A stretch of DNA of 64,000 nt from Limonium bicolor (lineage: Eukaryota > Streptophyta > Magnoliopsida > Caryophyllales > Plumbaginaceae): assembly GCA_023374045.1 (NCBI GenBank), contig CM041782.1, positions 182,052,629 to 182,116,628 on the forward strand, written 5' to 3'. Positions 44,894-57,846 of this stretch are shown piece after piece. The notes below the pieces were generated by a model, which ran no database searches, had not been told where the DNA came from, and worked only from the letters and a program-made list of their open reading frames with translations. Within the stretch, counting starts at the first letter, position 1, and every line of letters starts with the position of its first letter. The position numbers and the translations under genes are program-made.

Positions 44894-45109
44894 CTACACT
44901 TTTCTGGACAATGGCCTCGCTTTGCTTGTCTTCTGCCTTGAGGCATTAGGTTTGGCTTCGTCCACAGCTGTGTGGGGCTCTTGGGTGATTGTTTTGCTGG
45001 ACTCCCAAATGATCTTCTCGAGGTTCATAAACGCATGACTTTTGTCCAAAATGGAGCATCCAAGCTCCTTTGTAACCTGAAGCGTTTGTCTTGATTCAGT
45101 AGTTCTTAC
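44894..45109 (-). pseudogene. Unidentified protein-like fragment
   Basis: A 72-codon minus-strand frame without an ATG start includes QTLQVTKELGCSILDKSHAF, MNLEKIIWESSKTI, EPHTAVDEAKPN and a basic end RQKTSKARPLSRKV before TAG. Composition and codon flow look like a real protein C-terminus, unlike the surrounding AT-rich sequence. The frame opens after a stop at 45110, which could mark an exon edge. I do not recognise the family. It could be a host gene fragment or the tail of an unknown element ORF. Confidence 0.35.
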
Positions 45110-45547
45110 TTACAACTATCAAATAGAATCTTTAAAAAAGTGTTTTGTTTCTGGAACCTTTTTCATCATTATTAGAATACAACCAACATATCATTCAACC
45201 TGCATAAGTATCATAATTTTCAACCATTCACTAAAATGAACAACATGTGTGTCCCAATACATATATCATAAGTTATAAAGTAACTATTACATAATAACTA
45301 CACAACATTTTAAGAACAAATTCATCATATCCCATATTGGTGGTAACTAACTAACTAGTCTTCACAATCACCACTTAGATGTTGTTCACAAAATGAAATG
45401 GTTTGACAAAGTTACAACCATTGCAAATATACAAAACTTCGATTGATTACATAGTACTTTAGCTACATCCAATATTAAACTCGATTCATGGAGACATATA
45501 TCTCCCGCTCCTCGAGAAGTTTTTGATATGGGAGTTTGCTTGTTAAC
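45110..45547. other. Unassigned AT-rich spacer
   Basis: I see no ORF, repeat or terminal signature in this stretch. It is the flank of the Copia element starting at 45548. Confidence 0.5.
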
Positions 45548-46299
45548 TGTTAATTCCTAGTTGTCGGTGTTGAGTCTGCAACTCAGAAGGTGTCGATGGT
45601 CTGAGTTCAGAACTGAGGACGAACGAGGAGAAATAAGGGAAGAACCAGAATAGCATAAAGTAGAACCTTTATTATAATCACGTATAACAATGGTTACACA
45701 ATCACGTATTCAATGCTAATACCAACCCTCACGTCAAGAACACTATCTTGACATAATACACACGTAATTTGAGTTCTGAACTCAAATTACTTACAACGAA
45801 ATCAGCAGCAAAACTCTCTCTGAATTGACTTTACAATATCACTCTCTTTCTCTCTGATTTCTCTATATTTACCCTTACTGTTGCTCTCGCAAATTACATT
45901 GTATTTCAGATTTTCTCTTTTGCGTTAATCTCCCTTTTACTGACCTAGACTTTCTTCCCCTTATATAGATACAGAGACTGTGTGAGAATTTATCATTCAA
46001 GATTTTATCTTTAACAGCTAGATAAAATCTTGAAATCTTCTTCTCTGTTCGTCAGTTCAAGACTGACGGACTCCGCTTCAGGCTGGTCTTAAAATGGGCT
46101 TCAGTATTGAACTGAGTTTGCCGATCAAAATAGCATCAACAGTTTCCCCCTTTTTGATGCGGCAAACTTTGTAAGTCTTGAACTTCTTGAACTGATGAAT
46201 GTTCCCCCTGAATTGTAGAATACGTTCAAGACCAATTTCCCCCTTTTTCCAAATCAAAAAGAACTAAGTCTAAACTTATGGATTGGCGTATAGTATTGG

Positions 46300-48179
46300 G
46301 GTAGTAGTGCATCATGATCAGATCACTGGGAAGGAGATGATAATTCTGAAAGAGGTGAGGTGCTTTCTCGACGAGTCTGATAGGGCCGATTTGACTTTGG
46401 TACCCAAACTTGTTTGATCAGTTGTAAACTCGGACTTAAAATGATTGATAGGAACCCACCTTTTAGTTTGCAATCTTTTGATTTCAAATGAGTTCTGCCT
46501 TGATGATTTTTCACGCAATTGTTTTCTCAACAATTGGGACACCATCTAACCTTGTGTCCTAGCTGATGGCAATAGCGGCATGAGTGTAATCTTGGCTGAT
46601 GTCTTGCAGTTACAGTCTGTAACTTCTCAGTCGTAGACTAAGATAATGTCTTGGACTTATATCCCAAACCGCATTTATCTAAGTTATTATTCTGCATCGT
46701 TTGCTTCAAATTCACCTTCCCGGTATACCAAGTTGGATTAGCAGGAGTCTGAAGTTGAAGTTACTAACTTTCGATTTGCCTTGGATACCATGTCTGAAAG
46801 TGTTTCGCATTCTCTTTTTAGGCGATTCGTTGCTATCCAAAAGAGAATTTATCTCTTCTTGTGCCCAACAAGGAAGAGTGAGAATCCTAGTTTGCAAAGG
46901 ACTTACAAAGTTAATCCTTGGCTTATCTAGACTCTCAATGATACGATTTTTGCTTTCAGTCGAAGACTGACTCAGACTTTTCACCTTAGCCCTGAGTTCT
47001 TTAACCTCTGTATCATACTGATTCTTCAAGAATTTTATCTCAAAGAGTGCAAAGGTTAGCTGAATAAATATCTCTCTTCTCTCAAGAGTATCCTTCCAGA
47101 TTTCCTTCTCTTTTATGTTGTACTCAGTATTGATGTCACCATCTTCGAGAGCAACTGTCGTCAAACACATCTACGCGTACTCCCCGGTTCTGAGTCTGTA
47201 TCTGAGATATCTTATCCCCATGCAGCTGTAGCTGTATTGTATGTTTTTTTAATCTTCTTCTGAGAATTTTACTTCAGGTGGTGGAGGACAATCTTTGACA
47301 ACATGACCAGGCTTGTTACACTTAAAACATGTATTTTGTCTCTTCTTTGACTTACACTGTTGGTTTAACCTTTGTTGTCTACTCCTCAGCCTCTGAATTA
47401 TGTTCATAATATTAGTAATTTCCTCATCTGCATCACAATCCTCATCTTCTGATATTGTGATAGTTTCATGTGCGTTTAGGGCCAGATCCTTAGCTTGAGT
47501 AACAATGTCACCTCTCATCTTACCTTCATACACCGTCAGTTCTGATCCCAGCTCTTCGAAAGACAACTTGGATAAATCCTTTGTGGACTCCAAAAGTGTA
47601 GTAAAGTTTAGCCAATCTTTACATAGACTATCAAGAAACCTTTCATTAACCACATTATTGTCGAGACCCACTCAAACAGTCTTGAACTCACACAGTATCT
47701 TATCAAATCTTTCAAGTGTTCTGAAATAGTTTCTACTTCTGACATCTTAAAGTTGTGTCAACTTCCTCTTGAGTTTTTGCCTTTAGCCTTTTGACAGATT
47801 CTGATCCAGCGTATGCCACTTTGAGAAACTCCCAAGCCTCCTTAGCAATGCGCAAACCTAACACTTTTTGTTGGTCTGAGTATGATAGTGATGACATGAT
47901 AATCCTTCGAGCTTGTCTATTCTTGCTTATCAACTTATTATCGCTCTCACTCCAACTGGATCTTGTTTTTTCTTTGGCGACGCCATCCTTCTCAATTTTC
48001 GGCTTCAGGTCACCTTCAGTCACTACGTCCCATAACTACAGATCAATAGAGATTAATTGATCCTCCATCTGTTCGCACCAACTGGTGTAGTTGAACTTTG
48101 TCAGCTTTGGAGGTTTAACATAGTAGGCATTCATCACGATCAACCCTGGAGAAGTTTCTTCTGCGTCTAGGGTTACCAT
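46300..48179 (-). pseudogene. Copia gag with two CCHC knuckles, broken
   Basis: On the minus strand it starts at ATG 48179: MVTLDAEETSPG, then PPKLTKFNYTSWCEQMEDQL, a stop, then VTEGDLKPKI and IAKEAWEFLKVAYAGSE (the UBN2/retrotran-gag region). Next come VNERFLDSLCKDWLNFTTLL and CFKCNKPGHVVKDC, an intact CX2CX4HX4C knuckle at about 47290-47333. After a stop come a Lys/Glu-rich segment (47170-46712) likely to be coiled coil and a second intact knuckle, CRYCHQLGHKVRWC, near 46545-46590. KQVWVPKSN, which normally precedes the protease, follows and then the 3' end. Gag would form the particle and bind RNA. At least three stops or frameshifts are present. Confidence 0.8.
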
Positions 48180-48191
48180 GCTCTAGTACCA
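48180..48191 (-). other. Primer binding site, initiator tRNA-Met type (one mismatch)
   Basis: Minus-strand TGGTACTAGAGC differs at two positions from TGGTATCAGAGC. It lies 2 nt inside the LTR and its last base directly abuts the gag ATG. Confidence 0.7.
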
Positions 48192-50998
48192 ATTGTTAAT
48201 TCCTAGTTGTCGGTGCTGAGTCTGCAACTCAGACGGTGTCGATGGTCTGAGTTCAGAACTGAGGACGAACAGGGAGAAAGAAGGGATGAAATACCCCAAA
48301 CCTAAGTATGCTAAGTAAACATCAAATTATTAAGTGGTAAAGCTAAAGTATGCCTTAGAGAGATTGGTAGACAATTTAAACCAAGGAAAACACAAGAAAA
48401 TGCCTTAAGGGCAATTTGGGCAAAAATGTGCTCTAAGCTTGGAGTGACTTTGATTAGCACCCAAATACCATTATAAGACTTTAGTAATATGCTAATGGAC
48501 ATTTTAAACCAATTAGAAGAGAAACCAAGCTCAAAAACAAGCTTAAACACAAAATGTGCTTTAAGACTCCTTAAAGCACCTTTTTAAGAAATGTCTTAGA
48601 AATGGGTTTTGAGTGGCTAAATGCCTATGATTATCTTTAATCAACATGTGTACTAATTAGTATCACATTAGGAAGTCTAAATCAATGGGAAACCAAAAAT
48701 TTCATGAATATGTGCACTAATTAGTGAATAGTGCCAAATAGTGCCCAAATTAAGCTTAAGTCAACCTAAGTCAATTAGTTGGTCAACAAAGACCATGTTA
48801 GCCTTATCTAATGAGGGGGCCGGTTTCTAAGGGATGAGTCATTAAAGACTTCATCAAATAAGAAAATAAAAGAGAAATAAGGAAAAGGTTACTATTTGCT
48901 TTTAAGGTAAATATCTTACCTTTTAGCCTATCTTCTCTCCTCCTCTTCATTCATTCTCTTCTTCCACGGTTTTTTTCATTTTCTTCACCCTCTCTAACCG
49001 TGAGAACCAGCTCCATTGTTGCCTCACCTTGCCTTGTCTACAACTTTCTCATTTTAGCTCCAAATCAAAAACTAAACACATATTATTCTTAGTTAGCTCA
49101 AGCTCTAGCTTTCTATCTTTTCAAATCCTTCAAAGCTCCATTTCGGTGCCAAGAGAAAACTCCATTGATGGAGGAAAGTCAAGTTTGAAGAGCTCTTTTG
49201 GTTCTCCATTCATCCAAGGTAATGAAAGTGGAAGAAAAATCAACTTCCCTTCATTTTTTCTACATGGCCGAAAATTGCCTCTTAAGACACCTTGTTTTAT
49301 GCCTTGTTCTAGCTTGTTTTATTCACCAAGGACTAGTGAGGTCCTCTTTCATTCAGTGTCCAAGTCTACTTTGAGACTTCAAAGGTAATCATCCACTTTT
49401 TATACCTTAGAACACATTTTTAACCTAGGTTTTATTCCTTAAGGTTAGTGTGTTGGTTAGTACTCATTGGAGTCATTGAATATTAATTAGAACATTGGCA
49501 AAGGAAGTTCAATGGTGGCCGAGATTCATCCATGAAGGAGGTCTAAGGAGGAAGTTAAGATAAGCTTGGGAAAACAAGGTAAAATGCTTACCTAAGGGTG
49601 GTTTAAGTTTTAAGGGATGGTATTTAGATAAGTACCAATGTAGATTTAAGCTACATTAGGTAATGGGTTATACAACCTAGGAAAAGGAATTTAAACAAGC
49701 TTGTGAACTTGTGACTAAGGAGCCAATGGGAATGAGTTAGTAATATAAGTTGAAGATGGATTTTAAGAGCATTATAACTACTATGAGATTGATGGGTGTA
49801 TTTGCAGGTTGAAAGCTTTTATATGTGGGAAATTCAGTGTTTAAGTTTAAGTCATTTAAGGGACTAAGAGCCATGTCATTTAAAAGCCTTAGTGCTATGC
49901 AATTTAAGATTATCGCACTATATTGAGTTTATTATGTATGAGTTGATTTGGGTGAGGAAACAAGATGAGAAAGGACTTGATGTGTGTGAGATGGTTGAAT
50001 GAGGAAAACAATGCATTTGGGCATGATAATATACTAGAGAAGCTATGGCGAAATTTGAGTAGAAAACAAAGTGTTTAAGTGGTAGTGGTGAGTTAAGATG
50101 CCCTAGGATTCACTAGGGATCATTAAGAGGAATTTGAGTGGAAATGAGTTAACTAAGTAGTTCTTGAGGTTTAGAATGACCTAGGAGGGTCTATGAGGAA
50201 ATTAGAGTTTGATGGGTGTATTGAACACACCAAAGTCATGGTATGAGGAATGGTAGGACTTGTGCAAAGTTTGGAGGAGAAGGTGTATAATGCTTTAAGG
50301 TGATTTAGGTATGAACTAGGGAATATATCAATGAAAGTTTTTGGGAAGCTGTGTAAGTAGTGATGATGCTAGTAGTGAACAATAAGGTTTTAGTTTAGAT
50401 GGTAATGAGTGGACTTAGGTGATGGAAGTGAAAATTGAAGGAGAATGTTATCGAATGTCGAGGAATTGACTAGGAATGTATAAGAGCGTAAGATCAGGAG
50501 AACGGTGAGTAAATTGAGTAAAGAAATGTAGATATCTAAGGAGGGTGTAGGAAGGTCAAGGCAAAGAAGAACAAGGTTAAGGTGCTAAGAGGATGGCAAG
50601 AAATGTTTAGGTATGTCCAAGAGTTTAGGAATGATGAGTAATAAATGGAAAGAGAGGAATTGGTGCATGGATATGCAAGGTGACTTGAGGAAGTTTTGGT
50701 AAATGAACTGAAGATGGAAAATAATGTTTATGAAGTGCTCAAACTGTTAAGGAGGGAACACTTGGGTTGGTTGAAGTTTTGGTAAGGTTACAAGTTGGAA
50801 ATGTAAGGAAATAAGTCCTAAGTGTTAGGAGTTTTAAAAGGATTGAGTGAATGTTTAAGAAGATCTTTGGAAATTGTTTTGGAGAGTTTGGTGGAAGTTC
50901 TAAGGTGAGTTTAAGTGCCTAAATGGTATTAGGACACATGGGGAACTTGGGGATAAGTTTGGAGTCAAATGGGAATTTAGAAACAGGGTTCTGGAGCC

Positions 50999-51301
50999 GA
51001 CCGACCTTAGGGACCGGACCTGCAAGGTCGGTCGAGCTCAGTTTACACTACCGGACTTGGGGACCGGACTTACAAGTTCGGTCGGGCTTGTATTTTGTGT
51101 ACGAATTGAGTCTCTGGAATCGACCGAACTTGGGACCGACCTTGGCAAGGTCGGTCGGGCTTAATTTTCCACGGGAAAAACTCTCGGGAATGGACTGACC
51201 TTGGGGACCGGACTTGCAAGGTCGGTCGGGGTAAAAATTTCAAATGGTAATAAGTTCTGGAATGGACCGACCTTGGGTAAGGTCGGTCGGTAAGGTCGGT
51301 C
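50999..51301 (+). repeat. Palindrome array (GACCGACC/GGTCGGTC type) in the 5' LTR
   Basis: Units lie at 50999-51033, about 51050-51083 (left arm lost), 51122-51156, 51193-51227 and 51265-51301. Intact neighbours are spaced 71-72 bp. The left arm is GACCGACC or GACCGAAC, the middle GGACCGGAC or GGACCGACC, the right arm GGTCGGTC or GTTCGGTC. Where one unit's left arm reads GAAC its right arm reads GTTC, so pairing is kept. Confidence 0.88.
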
Positions 51302-52204
51302 GACCCTAAAAGATAAATTAAAAAAAACCCTAAAGAGGTTTAGAGGTATCAATGGCGCCCCATTAAGAGGGCATTGATGATTAGAGGTATAAAGACCTAA
51401 GGGATTAAGTTAAGTATAAACTTAAAAGTTTAAGGTTAAGTTGTAAGAATAAGTTATAAAACTTAAGAGGTGTTAGGTGGGGAATCATTATGGGTTAAGT
51501 GAGTTAATTAAGTTGAATTAAGTTAAGTGATTAATAACCTAAAACTGAATCAATGTTTTAGGACTTGAGAGTTTGGACTCCGGAGGAGAGTAAGCAACCA
51601 AACGACCAACGGTGAACGGTATTGTTCTTCTTGTGACCTGCTTGCTAAACGAGGTGTCCCTCGGCTTGTGTGCTATTTGTTTTTGTGTGCCCACTAAACA
51701 AGATAAAGCATGCAACCGGAACATTATGTTTATTGTATTGTTGTGTGATGTGTGAAACTAACACAACTTACCGGGAGAACTTACTAACCAACGTTTAGTA
51801 AGGAATTGAGTGAGACTAAGGAACGCTCCCTAATATTAGTTTGTTATAAACCGAAAGAGGTTAACCAACAAACATTGTCTTGAGACTTCTACTAACTGGA
51901 ACTTAAGGGGGCAGTGAGGAACCCGGGACTGACTCCGGTCATGCATGCTAAGGAAAAAGGGGGTCGGTATCTAAAGCAGATCCGACTTCCGTTTAAGGAC
52001 TTGTCCTCGGACTTTTTGCCTAGGGTCGGTTGCCGGCTCAGCTACATTGGACATACAGTCCAAGGTAGGAGGCATTAAGATGGTGCGGTAGGATCACCTA
52101 AATCATAAATTATAAGATAAGTTGTTTATTCAACCAATGGAGTTAATAGCTCATTGGCTAGGGTTGCTTTTGACCCGAACAAAAATAAACATTGAGATAA
52201 GATA

Positions 52205-52345
52205 CAATCATTTCTATTTAAAGAGTGGTTTGTATTCTAAGATTAAGATAAGGTTGAGATAAGTTGCAACCATTCCTTTTAAAGGATGGTTTGTATTATA
52301 AGACTGAGATAAGCTACATCCATTCCTTTTTAAAGGATGGTTGTT
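52205..52345 (+). repeat. Tandem near-palindromes in the LTR
   Basis: Three 52-62 bp units each hold a 24-bp near-palindrome of the AACCATTCCTTT-TAAAGGATGGTT type, the first being degraded. They are separated by AAGACTGAGATAAG-like sequence. The copy in the 3' LTR is at about 62146-62285. Confidence 0.75.
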
Positions 52346-52555
52346 TTCTAAGACTAAGATAAGACTAAGATTGAGGTAAGATAAGGATGAACTAAGATTA
52401 AGAGGAAACATAACCTAAGGTGTTAAATAATTAACCCTCTAATTAAGGGGACACATTTAAGTCGTCCATGGTCTTTGAACTTTGATTGTTCATATTTGGA
52501 TTGTTGTTTACTGCACTTTCTATTATGTTGTGCATCTAATCAACCTCCATGCTAT

Positions 52556-52655
52556 CGACAATTAGTCGTCGTAGCCACGTTAGCTTGGGGGCCATGAGAG
52601 GATCGTACTGCATTCGTGCTGACCCCTTTGGGGGCTGTTTTTACTACACAGGTGA
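52556..52655 (+). other. Conserved LTR three-stem block (diverged copy)
   Basis: CGACAATTAGTCGTCG is followed by TAGCC...TAGCTTGGGGGCC, GCATTCGTGC, GACCCCTTTGGGGGC, a T-run and CTACACAG/GTGA (AG at 52650-52651). GAGAGTAAGAAGGGGT follows. The other copy is at 62491-62592. Confidence 0.65.
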
Positions 52656-52953
52656 ACGTCAGGAGGCGGCCGTCGCGAGAGTAAGAAGGGGTACAAGCAT
52701 TACGGGTTAAGTGTGGCCTACGAGTTGTGCATGTACACTCGTATGGCAATTTGAGTTAGTAAGATGTATAGGATGTGAGGGGATTGTAAGAAGGATAGGT
52801 ATTTGGTTAAGATTTGTATGTACTAATGTTCGGTATATTCTGTCAATCAGACCGTGGCAAGGTCCTGGAGTGTATTGAATTCCGCTGTGACATTTATATA
52901 TATGTTGTTAAGTTGCGAAACCACATTTGGATTGAGATGGGGTGTTACAAAAG

Positions 52954-52965
52954 TGGTATCAGAGC
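52954..52965 (+). other. Primer binding site, initiator tRNA-Met
   Basis: TGGTATCAGAGC lies 4 nt inside the 5' LTR. It is immediately followed by GTAGTTACGCTCTGA, whose AGAGCG...CGCTCT pairing would form a stem overlapping the site. Confidence 0.92.
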
Positions 52966-55900
52966 GTAGTTACGCTCTGAAGACAAGAATTACCGAACTT
53001 AGGAGAATACTGAGGTTGAGTTTGAGTTATGGGTTAAGGGTTGACTGATAGAGTGAGAGGTGCGTTAGTCAGGACTTCCGGTATTTACCGGATATCCATA
53101 GTACCTAGACCCGCCCTCCACATCCCTAACCCTGGATATGGGAACAAACGCCAGAGAGAAGAAAGTTTTCTCTTACTCGGAAAAACCCGATCTGGTAGTT
53201 AGTTAACAGTAAGTAATACGAGAAACATCTTGTTGCACAACAGTTACGGAGAACTTGGAGGTTTTTAATGGAGCGCAACAGAGAGACAAGCGCTACCTAT
53301 GGAATTCTACCAGTAAGGGAACGGAAATTACCGGCAACATGGGTCGACATGCTACGCAGTCAAAATAACCCGCCATACCAATAATAAGAAAAGCACTACG
53401 GGTGCAATAGAAAGGAAAAGGAAGCGACATGAGTACCGGACAGTGGTCCGAATGAGCATAGCAGTGGGATAATATAAGCTTAAGGGATAAGATTACTGGA
53501 AGGTCCAGTTAAGAACGGGAACTCCAAACCCCATACAATGAAGAAGGTTGCAAACCTGGCCGACATAACGCAGACGACGGTAGAAACTCATACAACTGTA
53601 TACCAGAATAGGACTACGATGTAGTGCCTAAAGGAGAATCATTACTTAGTAACCACGACAAAATGTGTGGAAACGGGAGCGAGAGTCAGGACATGAGTAA
53701 ATAACAAGGGGTTCCCTCGGAAAGGGGAGCGCCCTGATGAGTGACGGTACTGTCAACCGAACAGGAAACTGCCGGATGGCTAGTTATCCAAAATAAGAGA
53801 ACATACAAGGAGTCCTGAGGACTAGCAATTACATGGAGATTAGGTGGAAGTACCACTACAGATGCACACCGTACCGGAAGCTCATCTTGCATGGCGCACT
53901 TGCCATAGCAAGTGCTACCACGGTTAAGCTACACGGAAAGCCATCATGGCGGGATAACAGAACGCTACAGTTGTAGTACACACTAATACCGGACTGTAAA
54001 TCTATAAGAACGGAAAGATGAAACCTTGGAAAGGCCTGACGGCCTGACCATGATGAGATGAGTCGACACACGTCAGCAGCAGGGAGATGAACCTGAACAG
54101 AATGCTAACGATGTAAATATTAGCAACGGTACAACCTACTACAACAACAACCGACAGTACGGTAAGAACACCAAACCCGGATCTCAAGGAGAATAACTTA
54201 AGAGATCGCTCAATAACCCGAGCAAAACACTATGTAAGCAATAACATACAAGGGATGTATTATAAGATACGATTGAGACTGTTGACGCAACGACTTCCAA
54301 CGAAAACGGGATAAGACTCCCAGAGTGACCATTAAGAATACCAATAACAAACATTCTACAATGAAGATGTTGGTGAACCCCGGAAACAGGGACAGAAGGA
54401 ATAAACTTAAGCAGTAATCTACTAAGGATTAAATATACAATCCCGACAGAGGAAAGCTCAGAGGACTACCCCCACAGAGCGGGCATAGTCGAGCCGAACA
54501 AACTGATGGATGACAGTTAATACTGTTTGTCTAACTCATTACCCCAAGTATGATTGATCATCAACGGGTGGCGTAGTCAATGGAAGTTGAACGAAGCGTT
54601 GAGATGGAAGTATAAGATGACAGGATGGTATCCAACTTGGACACCGTAAGGCAAACGCCTAATACGAACCTAACCTTGATTGCTAAAAGACATAAGTCTA
54701 GTAAAATGACAGTATTTTCGAGGACACTAAGTAACCTCAAATCACCTGAATAAACTTCCATAGCAGGAAGCAAGATGCAGCAACTTACCATGAAACCCGA
54801 TACTACATTTAATATGTAACCTAACGGTGGATAGCGTCTAAGAACCAGAATCTTATGAGGATAACCTACAGATGAATAAGAGTACAAGTAATGGACTGAG
54901 GCATTAAGCACTAAGAGCCTACGAACCAAGGATGTTAACCACATCAGAGCCCGAGGCGCAGTAAGTTGTAAAAGAGCTTATTTAAGCCATGAAGGAACTA
55001 CAATGTAGATGTGAACGGTTACAAACCTATAATTTAGATTGTGTAAGAATTGCTAGGAAAGGGCACCAATGAGAATAAGGGGATAATGCTAAGGACAGGG
55101 GCGGAGAACGAACCATTCCTTTTAGGGTGGGGGACCCTCTCCTCGTTGTGAGGCCATGAGTGGGAATGAACCCCTCAAAAAGGGCTTTCACTTATTAGAG
55201 ATGTAATACACTTTCGTTAGAAAATGAAAACTGTAAACCTTGAGATTACCTTAGAACATACCAGATACACTTGAGTAATAAGGAAGGCTGCATAGACAGA
55301 CCTCATATCCAACACCCAGGATTTAAGAATCAGTATTCGACAGAGATAAACATGGTGAGTGCACAGAATGGCACGTCAAGTGACCAATGCTCAGAAGAGC
55401 TTGTGAGTAAACAGATGACTTCTTCAGTAACCGGTAAAATTACATGGTAGATAACATCATAAAGGATGAAAGAATGTGAGAAAAATTAGCCTACTTATGA
55501 ACCTGAGATTGAAGCAGAACACCTTCGTATTAAGAGATAACCATTTTACAGCACGGTATGACAACCGCCAAACACCGAAATTAGAGAACTCCCAGTGTGT
55601 TTACACAAGAAGGGATTGAATATAAGATAAGATGTGAGAATAAATGAGTAAGTAGTTACGCCATCAATGGGCAACATGGTAAAGGCCAGCTACCACGGTA
55701 GTAGTGGTCGTGAGTACAATATTTATATAAGGGGATTAAGTCATGGTTCGCGGTAAAGTGACCGTTATGTATAAGCCGTCAAATATTGACACTGAGGCAA
55801 TTAAATTTATAAGCTAAGTCCGATATAAGTAAGGAAATAAGACGGTAGATGAACTGTGCATTGATGCCAGTAGTCTGGTCCTGGTTAGGTAAGAATTCAC

Positions 55901-57055
55901 AGGAAGCACACTACCCATTCCTTAAGGAACTGGAAGTGCATTCCTAGTAAAACAAATATGAGAAAGAAGATAAGAGGCTCTATGGAAAGAGACCTCAGTC
56001 ACTAAGAGACCGAATCAGTACGGGATACAGAAACAACTAGAGCATACAATACCCAAGAACGCAGTAAATGGATTTCCCTTGATTAAATTCAAGAAGAACA
56101 ATAAGTGTTATTATGGAACGACGAAAGAGGATATCGACAGTAGAATACTTCATAATTAGCAATAGCTAAACGTGTGACGGACACTACGAGTTTACTAAAA
56201 TGAGATGTGGGACGACTGCACCCCACAGGCGCTTGCAGGCCTGACACGCTCATTTATGAGTTAGTCGGGTAAGTAGTAATGTACCAGTACGGTACCCCAT
56301 GCATGTAGACGAGTGGTGTAAGGAACACGGGAAGCAGTCGACTCCGTACCACGGATAACGACGCAAGATCAGACAAGAGCAGCTACTACCACAAACAGTC
56401 GAAGAGAAGAATTCAGTTGAACCAACAACACAAAGGAATCAGAGAACAGATAGTTAAGGACTATGAAGTGCGAAGAGGACGGATTGTTAAGTACAGACAT
56501 TAGACATGTCTTAAGATGTAAGAGATTAAACTGTAAGCGCAATAAGCACTAAACAGTAGTTTCAGATTAAGAATCATCCTCAGACCAAAGGTCAAATGGT
56601 AAGAACGATTTAGACACCTGAGAAAACACTAAAAATAAGAACATTAGACCTCCAGGGAGACTGGATAGACGAGCTACAACTCATCAAGGCCGTGTATATA
56701 TAAAAGATAACACGTGTCCATTGAAAGACCTTTAGTACACAAATATAAGCATGCAGGAGAAGGATATACAATACTATGAACGATTAGAAAGGCAGTTAAG
56801 CCTAAGATTATCAGAGTCGCACAGCTGAAGCTAGCAGACCACTACCTTTGAGATTAGACCAAACTAAGTTAAGAATATGGTACAAGTACCGTTAAGAATC
56901 CTCGATGCAGAGACTAAGTCATTAGCATAGTTATGACCCTCTGATCGAAGCGTAAGTGAGATAGATGACATGGAAGCTAGAATGCTTGGTGAGAATTAGA
57001 CATCTTGAACTTATGTTCAAGAATGATATGGTGTTGATTACGTGGGCGTAATCCA

Positions 57056-57071
57056 TTTTAAGGGGGGTAGA
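57056..57071 (+). other. Internal copy of the polypurine tract
   Basis: TTTTAAGGGGGGTAGA is identical over 16 nt to the tract at 58204-58219 but is not followed by an LTR start. It lies 1148 bp upstream of the 3' tract. Palindromes TTATGTACTTAGTACATAA (about 57093-57111) and GTGCGCATAGCAC follow. Confidence 0.8.
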
Positions 57072-57846
57072 GCGAAAACCGCTTTGCGTATGCTTATGTA
57101 CTTAGTACATAAACTACGGTGCGCATAGCACAAATAATTTGAGAATATGTTTTACATAAACATTTTGAGATAAATATGGTTATTGCGCACAGAAGATGTG
57201 AATACCATACATATTAAGTACCTATCTTGTTAACTCCGGTGTGAGTACAAGTTAAGAGAATTAATGAAGAGGATTAAGGAGACTTAAGAAATAAGAATAT
57301 ATGAGGTATGGGTCGGTATGAAACTACATGTGAGATAAGAATAAGATAACACTATGAGATATTATTTGATATGAGTATGAGGAAGGAAATTGTAATCCTA
57401 TGAGGTATAAGATGGTGAGAGTTGGTATGAGACTGTTATAGAACTTAGTAGGAATTTAAGTCTTGAGGTAATTACTAAGAGATAAATCGGGAATGCTTGA
57501 TGGACTGAGTCCACACTTTGGAGATGTATTGATTATGATTAGAAGAACTAAAAAGATAGGAAATTGGAAATGAGTGAATTATTTGATGTTTGAAAATGAC
57601 GTGGGAGGTGGAACTTGATTTTCTAGGAATCAAGGGAAACCGAACACAAATTGGGGTAAGGATAGTTCTACACTGATGCTGATCACATCAGGGTTGGATG
57701 ATTCCTGAAACTCCCTACCAGTGGTCACAATTAAATCACACTATGGATAGAGACTTTAGGATAAAACGAAATTGGAGTTGATTGTATTTTTAGAGGAATT
57801 ATTCCTCACATGACCTCGTAAAAAGGATCACCTTTTTACTGAGTCT

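Larger units (their letters stand above)
45548..48286 (-). mobile_element. Gag-only Copia element (SIRE-like), 5' LTR split; resumes 62893
   Basis: The 3' LTR lies at 45548-46141 (594 bp; on the minus strand TGTTGATGC...AATTAACA). Next to it is a purine tract AAAAAGGGGGAAAC. The interior is only about 2.05 kb, then come the PBS and the 5' LTR from 48194. That LTR is interrupted at 48286 by the 14.6-kb element and resumes at 62893-62980, where an Ogre-like LTR cuts it again. Only gag remains; protease to RNase H are gone. Confidence 0.82.
48287..52949 (+). mobile_element. 5' LTR of the LARD-like element
   Basis: The LTR contains the palindrome array (50999-51301), the GGTGAACGGTATT block (51611), the tandem palindromes (52205-52345), the three-stem block (52556-52655) and TTCCGCTG (52880). 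Compared with the 3' LTR it lacks about 24 bp inside the palindrome array near 51057. Confidence 0.92.

Noticed and set aside
50923..51198. 91-codon ORF with LGTGPARSVGL repeats (also 60884-61192)
   Set aside because: The repeats are translations of the palindrome array; shifts of the array change the ORF.
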